Positions 37,935 to 54,546 are shown, numbered from the stretch's first letter. The stretch is DNA of 64,000 nt from Stratiolaelaps scimitus (GCA_019614645.1 JABWDB010000038.1:1674001-1738000); one strand, 5' to 3'. Program-made: numbers and translations. Notes: generated by a model not told the origin, from the sequence alone.

Positions 37935-38360
37935 CGGCCACGGACAATTCCAGCAATACCGTCACAAGATCGGCAAGGCGGCGTTCCCAAAGTGTACTCT
38001 ATGAGCCTTGGGAGTCGATGATACGGCGCGGCACACCTTAGAGGCATGCCTTCGGCTCGAGAACCACCGGCGATTTCGTGTGAGGATATGGCCGCCATAA
38101 TGATGAGAGACAGAGAGGGATGGGCCAACATCCGAAGATACACCGAGGCGGTGCTCAAGGACAAGCAAGAACTAGAGCGGCAGAGTGACGATCTCTAAGG
38201 GTGTCAAACGATGGGGGTAGGGACAGGAATTTTTTCAGGGCCTCCGTGAGGGTTTATGCCGGACTGCGGCGGTTTTCCAAGGGGCTCCCTCTCACTTGAG
38301 AGGCTTGAGTAAAGTGGGGTAGATATTCAGCCTTTCCTCGTAAATTAAAAAAAAAATCAG
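37935..38360 (+). mobile_element. 5'-truncated R1-like LINE fragment with target-site duplication
   Basis: Direct repeats at 37921-37934 and 38361-38374 (12 of 14 identical) bracket the insert. The coding relic, 37935-38198, resembles the C-terminus of R1-type ORF2: GHGQFQQYRHKIGK, then DDTARHTLEACLRLENHRR, then a charged tail (DREGWANIRRYTEAVLKDKQ) ending at TAA 38196-38198, with frame changes between blocks. The 3' UTR of about 150 bp ends in a short A-rich tail near 38341-38356. Only the 3' end was copied. Confidence 0.75.
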
Positions 38361-38386
38361 TTTAAAGAGCTCACGTCCACTTTGGA

Positions 38387-38470
38387 CGATACAACTGGAA
38401 GGTTTGAACAAGTCATTATATATATGTACACATGTATCTGACGACTCGTTCAGACCTTCCAGTTGTATCG
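38387..38470. repeat. Hairpin-forming inverted repeat
   Basis: Arms of about 30 bp (38387-38415 and 38439-38470) share CGATACAACTGGAAGG and its complement, with few mismatches and a TA-rich loop of 23 bp. It starts 12 bp beyond the R1-like target-site duplication. No coding. Confidence 0.75.
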
Positions 38471-38913
38471 TTTGAGATACTTAATAAACAATAATAATAA
38501 TAATTAAAAACTATATGCATACCACACAGAGAAACCATAAAGATCAGGTAAGGCAGCACCATGGTGGATTCAAGAAGAGGAAGACTATTACAAGAGTAGT
38601 GTACTTGCTGAGGATGTCCGTGATAAAAATCGTATTAAAAGACCATTAATATTTCAGCTGATCCCATGGTAAACATTAGGGAAGGAGAAATATAGCGTCG
38701 CCAGAGTTCTTAGCAGTTGTTGTTGCCGTTGTTGTTGTTGTTGCTTTTATCATTATTATTAGTGTTGCTATTATTATTATGACTACTATTACTACTAATG
38801 AATCTGCGAACTGAATACTGCCTTAACAACCCTAATCCATTTAGAGTATATTCCACTGGCGTACATACTGAATTTGTCTTCCTATTTTGTATCACCATCA
38901 TCATCATTTTCAG

Positions 38914-39366
38914 TGCCTTCACCGATCAGCGGTATTTCGGGTGTCCCAGTATCGCCGTCGACGGCGCACGTCCATTGGTTTGTTGGACGCTCATCATCAT
39001 CATCTCCATCATCACCATTCGATTCGACTACTGCTCTCTTATCTATGGGCCAAAATCAACCTCCGACAACGGTGGGGTCAACGGGACAACCTGTGCAAGT
39101 GACAGCCGAAACAGAGTTAGCCTCTCGCTCAGTTCGACTTTTGGCCTATTACATCGAACGCGACCAGCGTCCGGCGCGACTCACACTGGCCGAGGAACTG
39201 TTCGAGGATGGACTACGACCCTCTGCCAGCTGCAACGTCACTGTGTGTGTCCGACGATTACAAGTGGCCCAAATTTTAGCCTCGACGGATTCAAATGGCC
39301 CACGGCTGCCGTTACTCTCAGTGCCACTCTGCGCTACGGGGCTCCGGGGACTTCCACTGGCTTTCG
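38914..39366 (+). CDS. Exon 3 of the membrane protein gene (ectodomain)
   Basis: A 453-bp symmetric phase-1 exon encoding residues 105-256. The acceptor follows a CAT/TTTT-rich tract ending TTTTCAG. The donor is TTCG|GTGTGT, which is weaker than the others but the only phase-compatible one nearby. Residues 106-168 are Ser/Pro/Thr-rich with a five-Ser run. Residues 169-255 look globular, with ETELASRSVRLLAYYIERD and LAEELFEDGLRP, a CNVTVC segment carrying an N-glycosylation site at Asn212, and Cys244. Codon choice is GC-rich, unlike the surrounding introns. I do not recognise the domain. Confidence 0.7.
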
Positions 39367-39688
39367 GTGTGTATGGCGTATGCCACCTTGCACTGGAGTA
39401 TGCATATATATAGCTATAAAGTTTACTATATATATATATATAGTATATATATATATAACATGTATGAATTACAAAACTAGAAGTTATTACTGCATATTTC
39501 ATGCCCATTGCATGTTATAGGAAAGTAGTGTCCTCTACCTGCCACCACAGCTCAGTCTTGTTTGTACATTTTTACTGACCGTTGCGTAACCTTTAATATC
39601 GTAGGGTTCTGTGATGTTTGAAAAAAATACCTGTTTGTGTAAATTACACGAAAGTCTAATCTAACACATCGTTGTTCTCTAATTACAG

Positions 39689-39772
39689 TGAAACCGCTGT
39701 ATATAGCATTCGTCGAGATAGTCGCGATGAGTCTAGTCGTCTCCGTGATCACCTGTATATTTGTACATTACG
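39689..39772 (+). CDS. Exon 4 of the membrane protein gene (transmembrane helix)
   Basis: An 84-bp phase-1 exon between a good acceptor (CTCTAATTACAG) and a good donor (TACG|GTAAGG). It encodes residues 256-283, almost all one hydrophobic helix (AFVEIVAMSLVVSVITCIFV at 262-281), preceded by KPLY and followed by HY. A single Glu lies inside the helix near its outer end. The exon neatly corresponds to one membrane span, so skipping it would keep the frame and give a soluble form. Confidence 0.75.
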
Positions 39773-40096
39773 GTAAGGCTTCCTCTTTAAACATATAGGG
39801 CATGTTTTCCTAGTTGTGCCAATCGGGACGTCTTCTATCGGGATGAACATCGTGCGTGGTGTGATACAGCGTGTGTGTGCAACATACATAATTTAGTATA
39901 ATTATAAACGTATAGCAATTTTTTCCGCTATAGTAAAAATAATACTATTGTAATTATCCATAGGACGACACAGTTCGACAGCTTCGAAGTAAAAAATATA
40001 CCTATTCTCAGTGCGACACATCCTAGGCTCGTTTGACGACAACTTTGTTTTAATACATATATATATGTTCATGCATCGTTTTTCTGTATGTTGCAG

Positions 40097-40479
40097 CTCT
40101 CGAGCGTCTGAAGGCACATCTTCGCGGTCCATCGTTGCGTCACTCACGTGATGGAGGCACCGATGACCTATGGATGGGCTCGACCGGCGAATACAAAGGC
40201 GGCACTGCTTCAAACAGACGAACGAAATATGACAAAAAAAATGTAACGGGTGACGAGGACTTGCGTAGTCTCAGGAGCAACAGACAATTGCCGGCGGCTG
40301 AACATGACGACGAATTGGTCGAGCCTGATGAGAGGTCCCGAATTATAACTGGCTCAGGTAGCAGCGGCTGCTCGGGTGACGATCACCGCGCACCGTTATC
40401 TTCTCCAGCTAGTTGCAGTAGCACTTCGGGTTCGGGAGGACATCGATCAGGAAGCGGTGGAGTGTCGACCTCCGTCTAA
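40097..40479 (+). CDS. Exon 5 of the membrane protein gene (cytoplasmic tail, first stop)
   Basis: Acceptor TGTATGTTGCAG, then residues 284-410 to a TAA at 40477-40479. The juxtamembrane part is basic (ALERLKAHLRGPSLRHSR). The rest is charged and then Ser/Gly-rich (residues about 355-410), with no kinase, death or PDZ-ligand motif that I can see. A potential internal donor, CAG|GTAGCA, lies at 40357/40358. Total CDS over five exons is 1233 bp, an exact multiple of three. With the long intron upstream it is likely regulated like other large arthropod neuronal or developmental genes, but that is inference. Confidence 0.7.
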
Positions 40480-40902
40480 GCTCGACCATACGACCAAAAT
40501 GTCGACGGTCTCCTCACACCTCAAACGCCAGTACGCGAACTACATCTGCCGCTGCTGCACCAGCAACAATCACAGCAACAACCCCAGCAGCAACAACAAC
40601 AACAACAATACCAAGTAGAAAATATGCAACAAGGGAAGGCAACTTGGTCGCCACAACATACCCCACAGACCCCTACGTTGAGTCAGGGGCAGCAAGATGC
40701 TTGTAGATATCACTATGACGACAATGTTAGCAAGGCTGATGAAATCAAAAGCGTAAATAGTGACATGGCTAGTAACAAACATCAGCAACAGAGCGAGGGC
40801 GATCATTTTTATCTTCAGGAGTTGCTCAACACAGAAAACAGCAACAGCAGAAACAGCAGCAGCAGCACCGACGAGATCGCTAGTAGCGATGGCGGACACT
40901 GA
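40480..40902 (+). CDS. In-frame 140-codon extension beyond the TAA, with poly-Gln tract
   Basis: Directly after the TAA the same frame stays open for 140 codons to TGA at 40900-40902. It includes a Gln-rich run at 40561-40608 (14 Gln within 16 codons) and a charged Ser/Asn/Gln-rich end (EGDHFYLQELLNTENSNS). It looks like ordinary cytoplasmic-tail coding sequence. It could be reached by stop readthrough, by a TAA allele or assembly error replacing CAA (Gln), or by splicing 40358-40531 (CAG|GTAGCA to AACGCCAG, phase 1 to phase 1), which removes the TAA and gives 493 residues. Otherwise it is 3' UTR. Confidence 0.5.
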   Translation, partial: ARPYDQNVDGLLTPQTPVRELHLPLLHQQQSQQQPQQQQQQQQYQVENMQQGKATWSPQHTPQTPTLSQGQQDACRYHYDDNVSKADEIKSVNSDMASNKHQQQSEGDHFYLQELLNTENSNSRNSSSSTDEIASSDGGH

Positions 40903-47165
<6,263 letters not shown>

Positions 47166-47171
47166 TCTGAT

Positions 47172-47626
47172 TACTTTTCTCAACCGTAAGTAGCACTGCA
47201 GTTTCGCGAATTTTGCAAAGAAGTAGGAGCGAGATTTCGAATTTTCTTGAAGATCCTGAACAGCACGGGACCAAGCAGGCGTCAGAACGACCCGAAGCTG
47301 TAAGTGGGCGTGAAAAACGCTCCCTCCTCCGAAGTGCCTCTGACAGCTTTTTGATTTGTCGCAAAATTGCAGCCGAGACTGGAGCGTCTTGGTTCAAAAC
47401 GTGCAAAGCGATCTTCAGGCATCAGAAAATCTTGTTCATAGAGAACAAGATTCTGTCTTATCTAGGGCTGCTTTTAAAGGTGGCAAGCAGTATCAAACGC
47501 TACATGAGCTAAAAAAGCTTTGGTAGCCGAATGGAATGTTCTTGATCAAAGCTTCATACGTAAATTTTATGAATCTATGCCCAAACGAGTAATTTCTATT
47601 CAGGAGAACGGCGCCGGCCCGATAAA
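47172..47626 (+). pseudogene. Tc1/Tc3-like transposase relic with the catalytic core deleted
   Basis: The N-terminal part (to about 47400) reads VSRILQRSRSEISNFLEDP, then HGTKQ and REKRSLLRSASDSF, and KIAAETGAS. This is the second half of the first HTH plus the second HTH of a Tc3-type transposase. It then joins, near 47440-47465, to the end of the protein: an ENLWGILxRA-like remnant, KGGKQYQTLHELK and, after a one-base shift, VAEWNVLDQSFIRKFYESMP and a stop after GPIKY. Both first catalytic Asp blocks are missing, so about half the protein is deleted. Terminal repeats were not found. It is a different copy and probably subfamily from the element at 12776. Confidence 0.75.
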
Positions 47627-47672
47627 ATACTAAATTTGTAGAAAATTAATAATAGAGGCAGTTGGGTCAGGC

Positions 47673-47765
47673 TTAGGTAGACCAAAGTAGGTTAAGAGCT
47701 GAGGCCTATTAAATAGGGGAACAGCTGAGGGTCAGTTCGAAAAACAGTTTAGTTAGACCAAAGTA
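47673..47765 (+). repeat. Short retroposed unit, second copy, with target-site duplication
   Basis: TAGACCAAAGTA occurs at 47678-47689 and 47754-47765 (17 bp with one mismatch if extended to 47673 and 47749). Between them is a 59-64 bp insert, GGTTAAGAGCTGAGGCCTAT and onward to GAAAAACAGTTT. This is the same sequence as the end of the insert at 8130-8217, but flanked by unrelated DNA. Confidence 0.7.
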
Positions 47766-47781
47766 TTGTCAATCCGAGGCC

Positions 47782-48480
47782 GTGTCATGGTCACCCCCGA
47801 GGGAGGCGATGGCATTGCCTCTCTGCCGCACAGAGAGGGAGAGGCGCTGCAGAAGGAAGGATTATGTGCACTTGTCCCCTCTGAGGAGGCCGTTGCCGCC
47901 TAGGATTTCGAAAGGGAGAGGGTTGTTGGCTATTGGTGGCCTTTACGTTCCTCTTAACAACTTTTCAGATTCTTCCTCTTTTAAGTACTACATCTCAGCG
48001 GGAATTCACAACAAATGCAAGGAGAACAGTAACTCTATTCTCAAATGGCAACATGTATCTCACAAAAGTACCTGCCGAAGAATCAAAAAGATTAAGTCGC
48101 AAATTGAGGAGATTATAACTGATACTGGTACCTCTGATGATGTTCTTCGCTTCACTATCACGCGGAGAATGGAGAAAACGGTAGACAGTGCGAGGAACCC
48201 CTCGAAGTGGTAACTTTCTGGGTCTATGTTGTGAAATATTCTCGGATGTTTGATCATCTCCCAGATGTCGATTTCTCCATTCTCCGCGTGATAGTGAGGC
48301 GAAGGACATCATCAGAGGTACTAGTATCAATTATAATCAATTCAATTTGATCGAATTCCCCGTTTGTATTGCTTCGGTCCCTAAGTCACACAAGGTCGTG
48401 ATGGTTGCTGGCACTACTGTGTTCTGCTATAGATGTCAGAAGCGAGGGCACTTGGTACCATCCGATAGCTTCTGGTAGCC
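47782..48480 (+). pseudogene. Decayed LINE ORF1/gag-like relic
   Basis: A 143-codon frame (47782-48213) includes TSDDVLRFTITRRMEK. About 200 bp on, VPKSHKVVMVAGTTVFCYRC followed by QKRGHL encodes a CCHC zinc knuckle (C-x2-C-x4-H) whose last Cys is changed. Zinc knuckles of this spacing occur in ORF1 of R1/Jockey-type LINEs and in retroviral-like gag. A short poly(A) at about 48484 follows. The region between the two parts is rearranged (see the inverted duplication). Confidence 0.45.
48112..48337. repeat. 66-bp inverted duplication inside the ORF1-like relic
   Basis: 48112-48177 and 48272-48337 are reverse complements with four mismatches in 66. Each arm encodes the same peptide (TSDDVLR then TITRRMEK) on opposite strands. 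The 94-bp spacer is unique. A transcript would give a long double-stranded stem. Confidence 0.85.
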
Positions 48481-48489
48481 CGACAAAAA

Positions 48490-50680
48490 AAAATATATAT
48501 ATATATGTACACATACTGCGAGTGTATGATGCAATGCACTATTTTGGTAACGTGTAAATAAAAAAAGGTAGCGCCCGACCCTTCCTCCAATCACAAGATA
48601 GAAGTGGCTCAACCAAAACATTATTCTGCTCAGTCTTCATATTCATTACACAATGATACGTACATTCACAATTTGTAGACACTCGATGAGAGAATTAATC
48701 ACCGATATATATATATATATATATATTCTATGGCATTCTATGTCGTGATAGTGCCTCTGTTTTCGTTGCATCTCGAGTTATATGCAATATGGGCGCTGCC
48801 ACTAGCAGCCTATAGATCACTTCATTCGTGGCCTGGTGGCTATTGGGCCTCTGGAATGAGTCACGACTTCAGAATGCTTGAACCTTTCTGAGTCAATCAA
48901 CTCTTCCTCTCGCCTCTTTTAGGTTCACAAACAAGTTGGTGTTCTTTCCCATATATTTTGTCTATCGGGTGCCGCGATCTTTAAGAAGTCGATGCTTTCC
49001 AGTGAGCGGTCAGCGGGTTCATGGCTTTTCATTGCAACGGAGAAATGAGACAGGAGACTTTGAGAATATTTTCCGATAGTATCCATTATTCTCACGAACA
49101 TTCTAAAGAATATTCGCTAATTGGTTGACGGCGTACATATATACGTAAGGAAATACGTGGTGAATATTTTAACATATGATTGTACAAGTTTCGGTTATTT
49201 GTACCACGCTTAAGTAATTCTGGCACCTGGATATTGAAGCGCCGCTGCTTTCCTATAATTTATGAAAGTTTTTATTTTTGTGAATTCACCGGTGATAATA
49301 GTTTCTATATTTACGAGGTATTTAAGCTATTATCAACGGAAATCCATTCCGAGTATTAAGTGCCATTACCTACGAGTTACGTTTCTGTATATGTTTGTGT
49401 CCGGAATGGTGAAAGAAAACGTCTGGTTCTACCACGATAACGAACACATTCGGAGACCTCTATCTTTGCAAAGACACGATTGGGAAACTACGTTGAGCTT
49501 CGTTTTGCTCGAATGTCCTTTCAACTCTCCAGTACTGGCTCTATGTGACCGTTTCAATGTAACAATCGACTAAAACGCTTCTCTCCTTCGGAAAGCGATT
49601 AGACGGCGACAGTCAAGACTGCAAGACTGGATTTTCGGTCGCAAGACGCGATATCCTATTCTCTCAATATAAACATAATCAAGATCGGATGTACCTATGG
49701 GTTAAGCTTCTGAGGGTCTGTACTGTATAAACATAAAAATATAGCTTTTTTGCTCAAAAATACCCTTATAGATTTACCTATTATTTGTTACTATATAGTT
49801 ACTGGTCGGAGCGTGGAAGTTATTCGGAACGATGCATCTGTCTGATGCGCTTTTGTTGGAAGAAACCGTGGGAATTCGGTCTCCGACATTTTTCAGACAT
49901 ATGCCTTCCTTCCAATTAACACGCAATGGCGGGCGCGCACTGCGCTTCTGGCTTTCAAGATCGATTGATTTCATATCCTCTCTGGCATATCTTTCCTAGT
50001 AACTGTTTCCTTTGTCAAAAGAACAACCCGTCGTTTAACAGAATTTGGAGACCAAATGCCATAAGAGAGTCCAGTCTCTATCTTCTAGCTTACCGAATGC
50101 CTGCCGTCTGGGGCTCACTTTCGAGTGAGATCTGACAACTTTGACTAATTCAGCCAAAAGGCTGAGTTGTCAGAGTTCTCGCTCAGGGCTAAAAAGCGAT
50201 TGCTGTCATAATTTCACTGATGTTCTGTACATCTCTTGTGTATTACTGTTTATACTAAGGATTGTAATATTTTATTGAATTTTGTCCTACTTCTACGGGT
50301 ATTAATACTTTCAAAAGTTAATACCCCCTCTGTGACGTAATGATCTCCTTTGATATGTTTAACAAGGACTCAAGCATTGTAAAAATTGCAGCTTCACAGG
50401 TTGCATTGAATATGAATTGCTCATTTGATCTCAAGCTAACATCCATTCAGGGCTTCCTTTTCTAATAGGGTCTGAAAATAGTTCAAGTTAGGTTTTCTCA
50501 TGAACATGTTCGAAAGCAGTGGTAAAAGTTCTGGAAAAAGCTTGCGACCACTAGTCCAATAGACGAATGTGTCCGCAAATAGGAGACGTATACGATCAGC
50601 GTTGATTACAGTTGCCAGTTGGACGTCAACAGCGACAGACTGAAACATTTCGCAAATGACTCATACTCGTCATTTGCTCA
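48490..50680. other. Nothing recognised
   Basis: Short ORFs only. A (TA)n tract lies at 48704-48726. Confidence 0.5.
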
Positions 50681-51550
50681 TTGGGCGCCACATTTAACCC
50701 GGAAAGACCCACCGTCGACAGCGGCGTCGTCGTCATGGTAACAGCAGCAGCAGCAGCAGCAGAGACTGCGATGGCGCGCATACCTGGCCATTCGCCAGCC
50801 ACGCGGGCTACACAGCCACAGAGTGCTTTCTTTGTCAGCTTCGCCTCGACGGGTTTCAAGTCACTGGACAAAGTCGCTTCGCCGTCTCCCTTCTTTCGTC
50901 TCCATCTCTTCCTCCTCCTCCTCCTTTTCCTCCTTCTTCTTCTTCTTCTTCTTCTTCCTAGTACTACTTTTGCCTCCCATTCCCACAACCCGCTGAAACG
51001 AAGAGAAGAGAACATATGTCTTGACAACAAGCGCACACATGAAGACACCTACACAACACAGATAGAGACGGATGGATAGACAGACCGACCGACCGACCGT
51101 CCGACCAGGACACATACAGACGCTCATATACTCGACGACGCCGTTACTACCAGAGTAATGGCAATCGCCACGGCGAGGTTCAGATGACCGAGCAAACGAA
51201 CAGGCAGGTAGATAGGTAGGCACGATCAACGGGGCGGTGGCGTCGTTCGGGGGGCTTTCTTCTCACCTCACATCGTCTCTATTCTCTTCTTCTTCTTCTT
51301 CTTTGAGTGAGTGAGTAAATGAGTCAGTGAGTGAATGAATGAAGGAATGAATGAGCGGAAGAACGATCTTCTAGCTGGAAGCCCTGCCTTGCCTGCCAGA
51401 TCGCAGAGACGCCGCCGGTGTTGGAGGAGATGCTTGTGCTGTCGGTCTCTGTCGCATCGAATGGCATACGCGTTGTTGCGCTGAGGGAACAGAGAAGAAC
51501 AAAGCAACGATACAACGTCAATGTAATGCATCCTGCCGAGTGTTAATACT
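50681..51550. other. GC-rich island dense in short tandem repeats
   Basis: This region contains (CAG)n at 50743-50761, CTC/TTC runs at 50910-50958, (GACC)n near 51085-51100, and TTC and GTGA/GAAT runs at 51281-51350. Composition differs sharply from the AT-rich flanks. A 132-codon plus-strand ORF (50681-51079) spans it, but Ala and Leu runs are produced by the repeats. It could be a promoter or 5' UTR exon. No start, donor or domain proves this. Confidence 0.35.
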
Positions 51551-53559
51551 TGTCGATTTCTTGTAGAGTATCCCTCCCATATCGGCTATGAGGGAACGAA
51601 ACGGGAGCGGTGGTCCCTTGAACAGTTGTTGTACATTGCATACTCCCGATCAGTGCGCGCCGCATTGGAAAAGTTGTAGTCATACATGGGGGTATTAAAA
51701 TGTGGATAGAGACATCGTAGAGCTGTACCAAGGTAGAAATGCACAACAGGGTTGATGGAGCCTCCGGCCCTTAACTTTAGTTGTTCTGATCAAACTAATG
51801 TCGCCGCGCTACCCTTTGGGGCCTTGTGCTTCATTAAGGTAAGAGTACGACTCGGCCCACCATGGTCTTGAGTCGGTGCCTCTCAGTGGTTGGAAAATCC
51901 CTCGCCTTCTGCGCTAAAGACAACTGCAATGGTTGGTTTAGCTTATCCGGCTTGTAGAATTTCAATTGTAACTGTAGTCGAAGAACAAGGTGGCATCTGC
52001 GATTTTGCGGATTCTTAGGAGAAATTTTTAACAGTTTCAAAGCTGTCGGATACTCATGAGAGAGCCAACATCAGCCTCATAGACGTGCTCACAAATGATT
52101 AATAGAGGATAATAGAGAAAGAGACAGATACAAGGCTGGTAATCCTCTCCTCGCTTTCCTAGAACGTCAAGATTGCCTATTTGCGTTCAGTAATTTGAAA
52201 TTAATATAGCATACCGATTTCATGGACTATCCTACTCATAAGGACCAGCTTTGGCATTAAGTACGACTTAGCAAGAGAATTATGATTCTTGAATGTTTAT
52301 TTCAACAATAACATCACCTGATATCCCCGAATTATTAAGGGCGATATCCTGTAATTCTTGGGCAACCACTTACCAAATGATGTTCGAGTAGGAACGAGAA
52401 TGATGAGCTTTTATCAAAGCTTCCAATCCGATCCACGAGCGTGGAAATGTACTTATTTTTAGTGACATCTATTTATTTTGCCGTAGACGTAGCGATCAGT
52501 AGTTCCCCTTCGCAATACGTCGTCAATGGTGCCACGTATCTTCAACGCCATTTCGCGGCCCATCTCTCTGCGGCACCGTGTCTTCTTCGCACATCTCTTT
52601 GAAGGTCCAGAAAGAACATTGCAGAACTGTCCGTTTCCTGTCCGCCTCACCCCAGCAGAGTGAAGAGAAGAGAAAAGATGATACCATAGGCGAGCCACGC
52701 TATTGGGATACATTGTCTGTTCGCCTGTTGCTGTCTCTAGTTGTTGTCGGCTAGCACTCTACCAATGACCGGACTCATCTTTACACCTACTTACTTGGTA
52801 TCTTCTTGCCATGACATGTATGGGGTGTGCTAACAACGTGTTGACGTTCGCCGGCTGGCCTTGTTGAAATGAAAGAAGCTGGTTTATGCTGACGGTACTA
52901 GCTTTGTTCATTGTGTTAATTAACTATAGAGTTTCAATTGCTAAAATTATCTATACCAAATGTTTGGCACAAAAGTCTGCATTGCTGAAAGAGATCACCC
53001 CACTGCGGTCTCGTTCTTAAGGTATGATTAAGATTAATACACAATCTATACGCTTTGTTAACGATTGCTGATGAACAGCCAGCATCAACGTCGACGTACC
53101 AAGCAACAATAAGCGTATCAAGTTATCCCGAAAAGTATCATAGAAACACTATAGATCATCAACTCGAAATCTTATGCTCTATCGATTGAGCTAATATAAC
53201 ACCCAATAAAATGGACGTCTGTGTATTAAATATGTATTATTTTTACACCAAACTGGATAAATATAGCCTCAAACGCAAAAATATACCCTTCGTCTCATCC
53301 AACAATTTCTTTAAAATACATTTATAATAAAAAATGAATGCATTCCCTCAAGAACCCGAACACATTTTTGACCTAGTTATCCGAGAGAGACGTTATCAGA
53401 TTCAAGAAAGCGAAAAAATGAAGAGGTGAAGCTATGACTTGGATGTATTTTTCGTTGGCGACTGAAAGGCCCTAGCTCTTCTACGGTCAGAAACTTCTCG
53501 GAAATATCCATATGTCAATATTACGGAAAATGTTAGGAGGTAACAATTCCCACCTCCAC
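51551..53559. other. Nothing recognised
   Basis: Only short ORFs. A tRNA D-arm-like segment on the minus strand at about 53176-53191 (GCTC/GAGC stem) lacks a convincing T-arm. Confidence 0.5.
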
Positions 53560-53623
53560 AAGGCTACGGTAGGATTTGAACCTGCGATATCGGGTCTATA
53601 TTTCGTGGCGTGGATACTTGATG
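53560..53623 (-). repeat. tRNA-like 3' half (possible SINE remnant)
   Basis: The minus strand has a perfect B-box, GGTTCAAATCC (53572-53582), with a partly paired T-stem and an acceptor-like CGTAGCC after it. Upstream, AGTATCCACGCC resembles a D-arm. The mariner at 53626 cuts off anything further 5'. It differs in sequence from the SINE-like copies at 16956 and 32516. Confidence 0.4.
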
Positions 53624-53625
53624 TA

Positions 53626-54546
53626 TTAGGTTGTTTGGAAGTGTGTATTCATTTTTAATCTCTTCTCGACAGCGGGCCCGCAGTGCGCTACCAGGTAAGT
53701 TAAGTTTAAAGATGGGTTTGATTACACACAAAGCAGACCACACTAGATCACTTGAAATGGTCATTCTGGTTCGACAATACAGCCTGTGGGCTCAGAAGCG
53801 GCATCGACTGTGTACTGGAAAACTGCATGTCTGTTATACTTTGTTGTATGAGTACTGAAAAGGTAATATTGGCGCACCAAAGGTTTTGAAATGTCGCCCG
53901 TCTGTTGTGGGGCAATGATGTGTCGAGACAAAGCGCGTGCAAAGAATGGTTGAAGATAACAACCACTCATTCAGCGTCACACCGGATTGGAATAAAAAAA
54001 AAAGCTCTGTAGGTGGGCTCCATAGGCTTTGCTATGTTATTGGTGGGATATTCGAGGACCTATGCACCTTGAGCTTCTTAAACAAGGAGAGAACATCAAC
54101 ACCCCTTTGCTCTATGAGCTACTTGATCGAGTTCAAGAAAAATTGGCCAAAAAACATTTCTGCAAAGGATTAAGTTGTGTTTCACCAATCTCTTATACGA
54201 GTTCGACCAGTTAAAAAAATTCGTGACTTGGGCTGGAAGCTCTTTGAGCACCCTTTGTATTCCCCCGACCTTGCTCCTTCTGACAAATACTTATTCAGAT
54301 CGACGACGAACTATTCCAGTAGAACAACAATTCAACTCTGTGAACGATGTCGCAAACAAGGTAATTTGGTAATTCGCCTGGAAAAGAAGGAATTCGCTAA
54401 ATCTAGCGTGACGAAACTGGTAGAAAGTTGGAACAAGGTCGTCCAAGAGAAGGAAACTAGTTCGATTCTTTAGATAATCGAACTTATTTTCCTGCACGCG
54501 ATGCCACCTAGAGAACGAAGATACGCATTTATTTCCAAACAACCAG
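53626..54546 (+). mobile_element. Degenerate mariner element with transposase relic
   Basis: The left end TTAGGTTGTTTGGAA follows TA. The right end carries the complement TTCCAAACAACC near 54532-54543, with the last bases changed. The plus strand from about 54000 encodes, across several frame shifts, GLHRL, then CYWWDIRGPMHLELLKQGEN and LLDRVQEKLAKK. It continues with IRDLGWKLFEHPLYSPDLAP (third Asp block SPDLAPSD) and VESWNKVVQ. The second Asp (HQDNA block) is garbled. At about 920 bp it has lost some 350 bp, mainly the N-terminal part. It is a different lineage from the mariner at 11788. Confidence 0.8.

Noticed and set aside
38798..39520. 240-codon plus-strand ORF overlapping exon 3
   Set aside because: A different frame from the phase-consistent exon. 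It runs from one AT repeat into another and cannot be joined to exons 2 and 4.
50626..51048. 140-codon minus-strand ORF rich in Arg and Ala
   Set aside because: The Arg and Ala runs are translations of TTC/CTC and CAG microsatellites; there is no independent coding signal.
53140..53210. Minus-strand tRNA-like D-arm with acceptor-like sequence
   Set aside because: The D-arm stem is good but no paired anticodon arm or B-box follows, so a tRNA gene is not supported.
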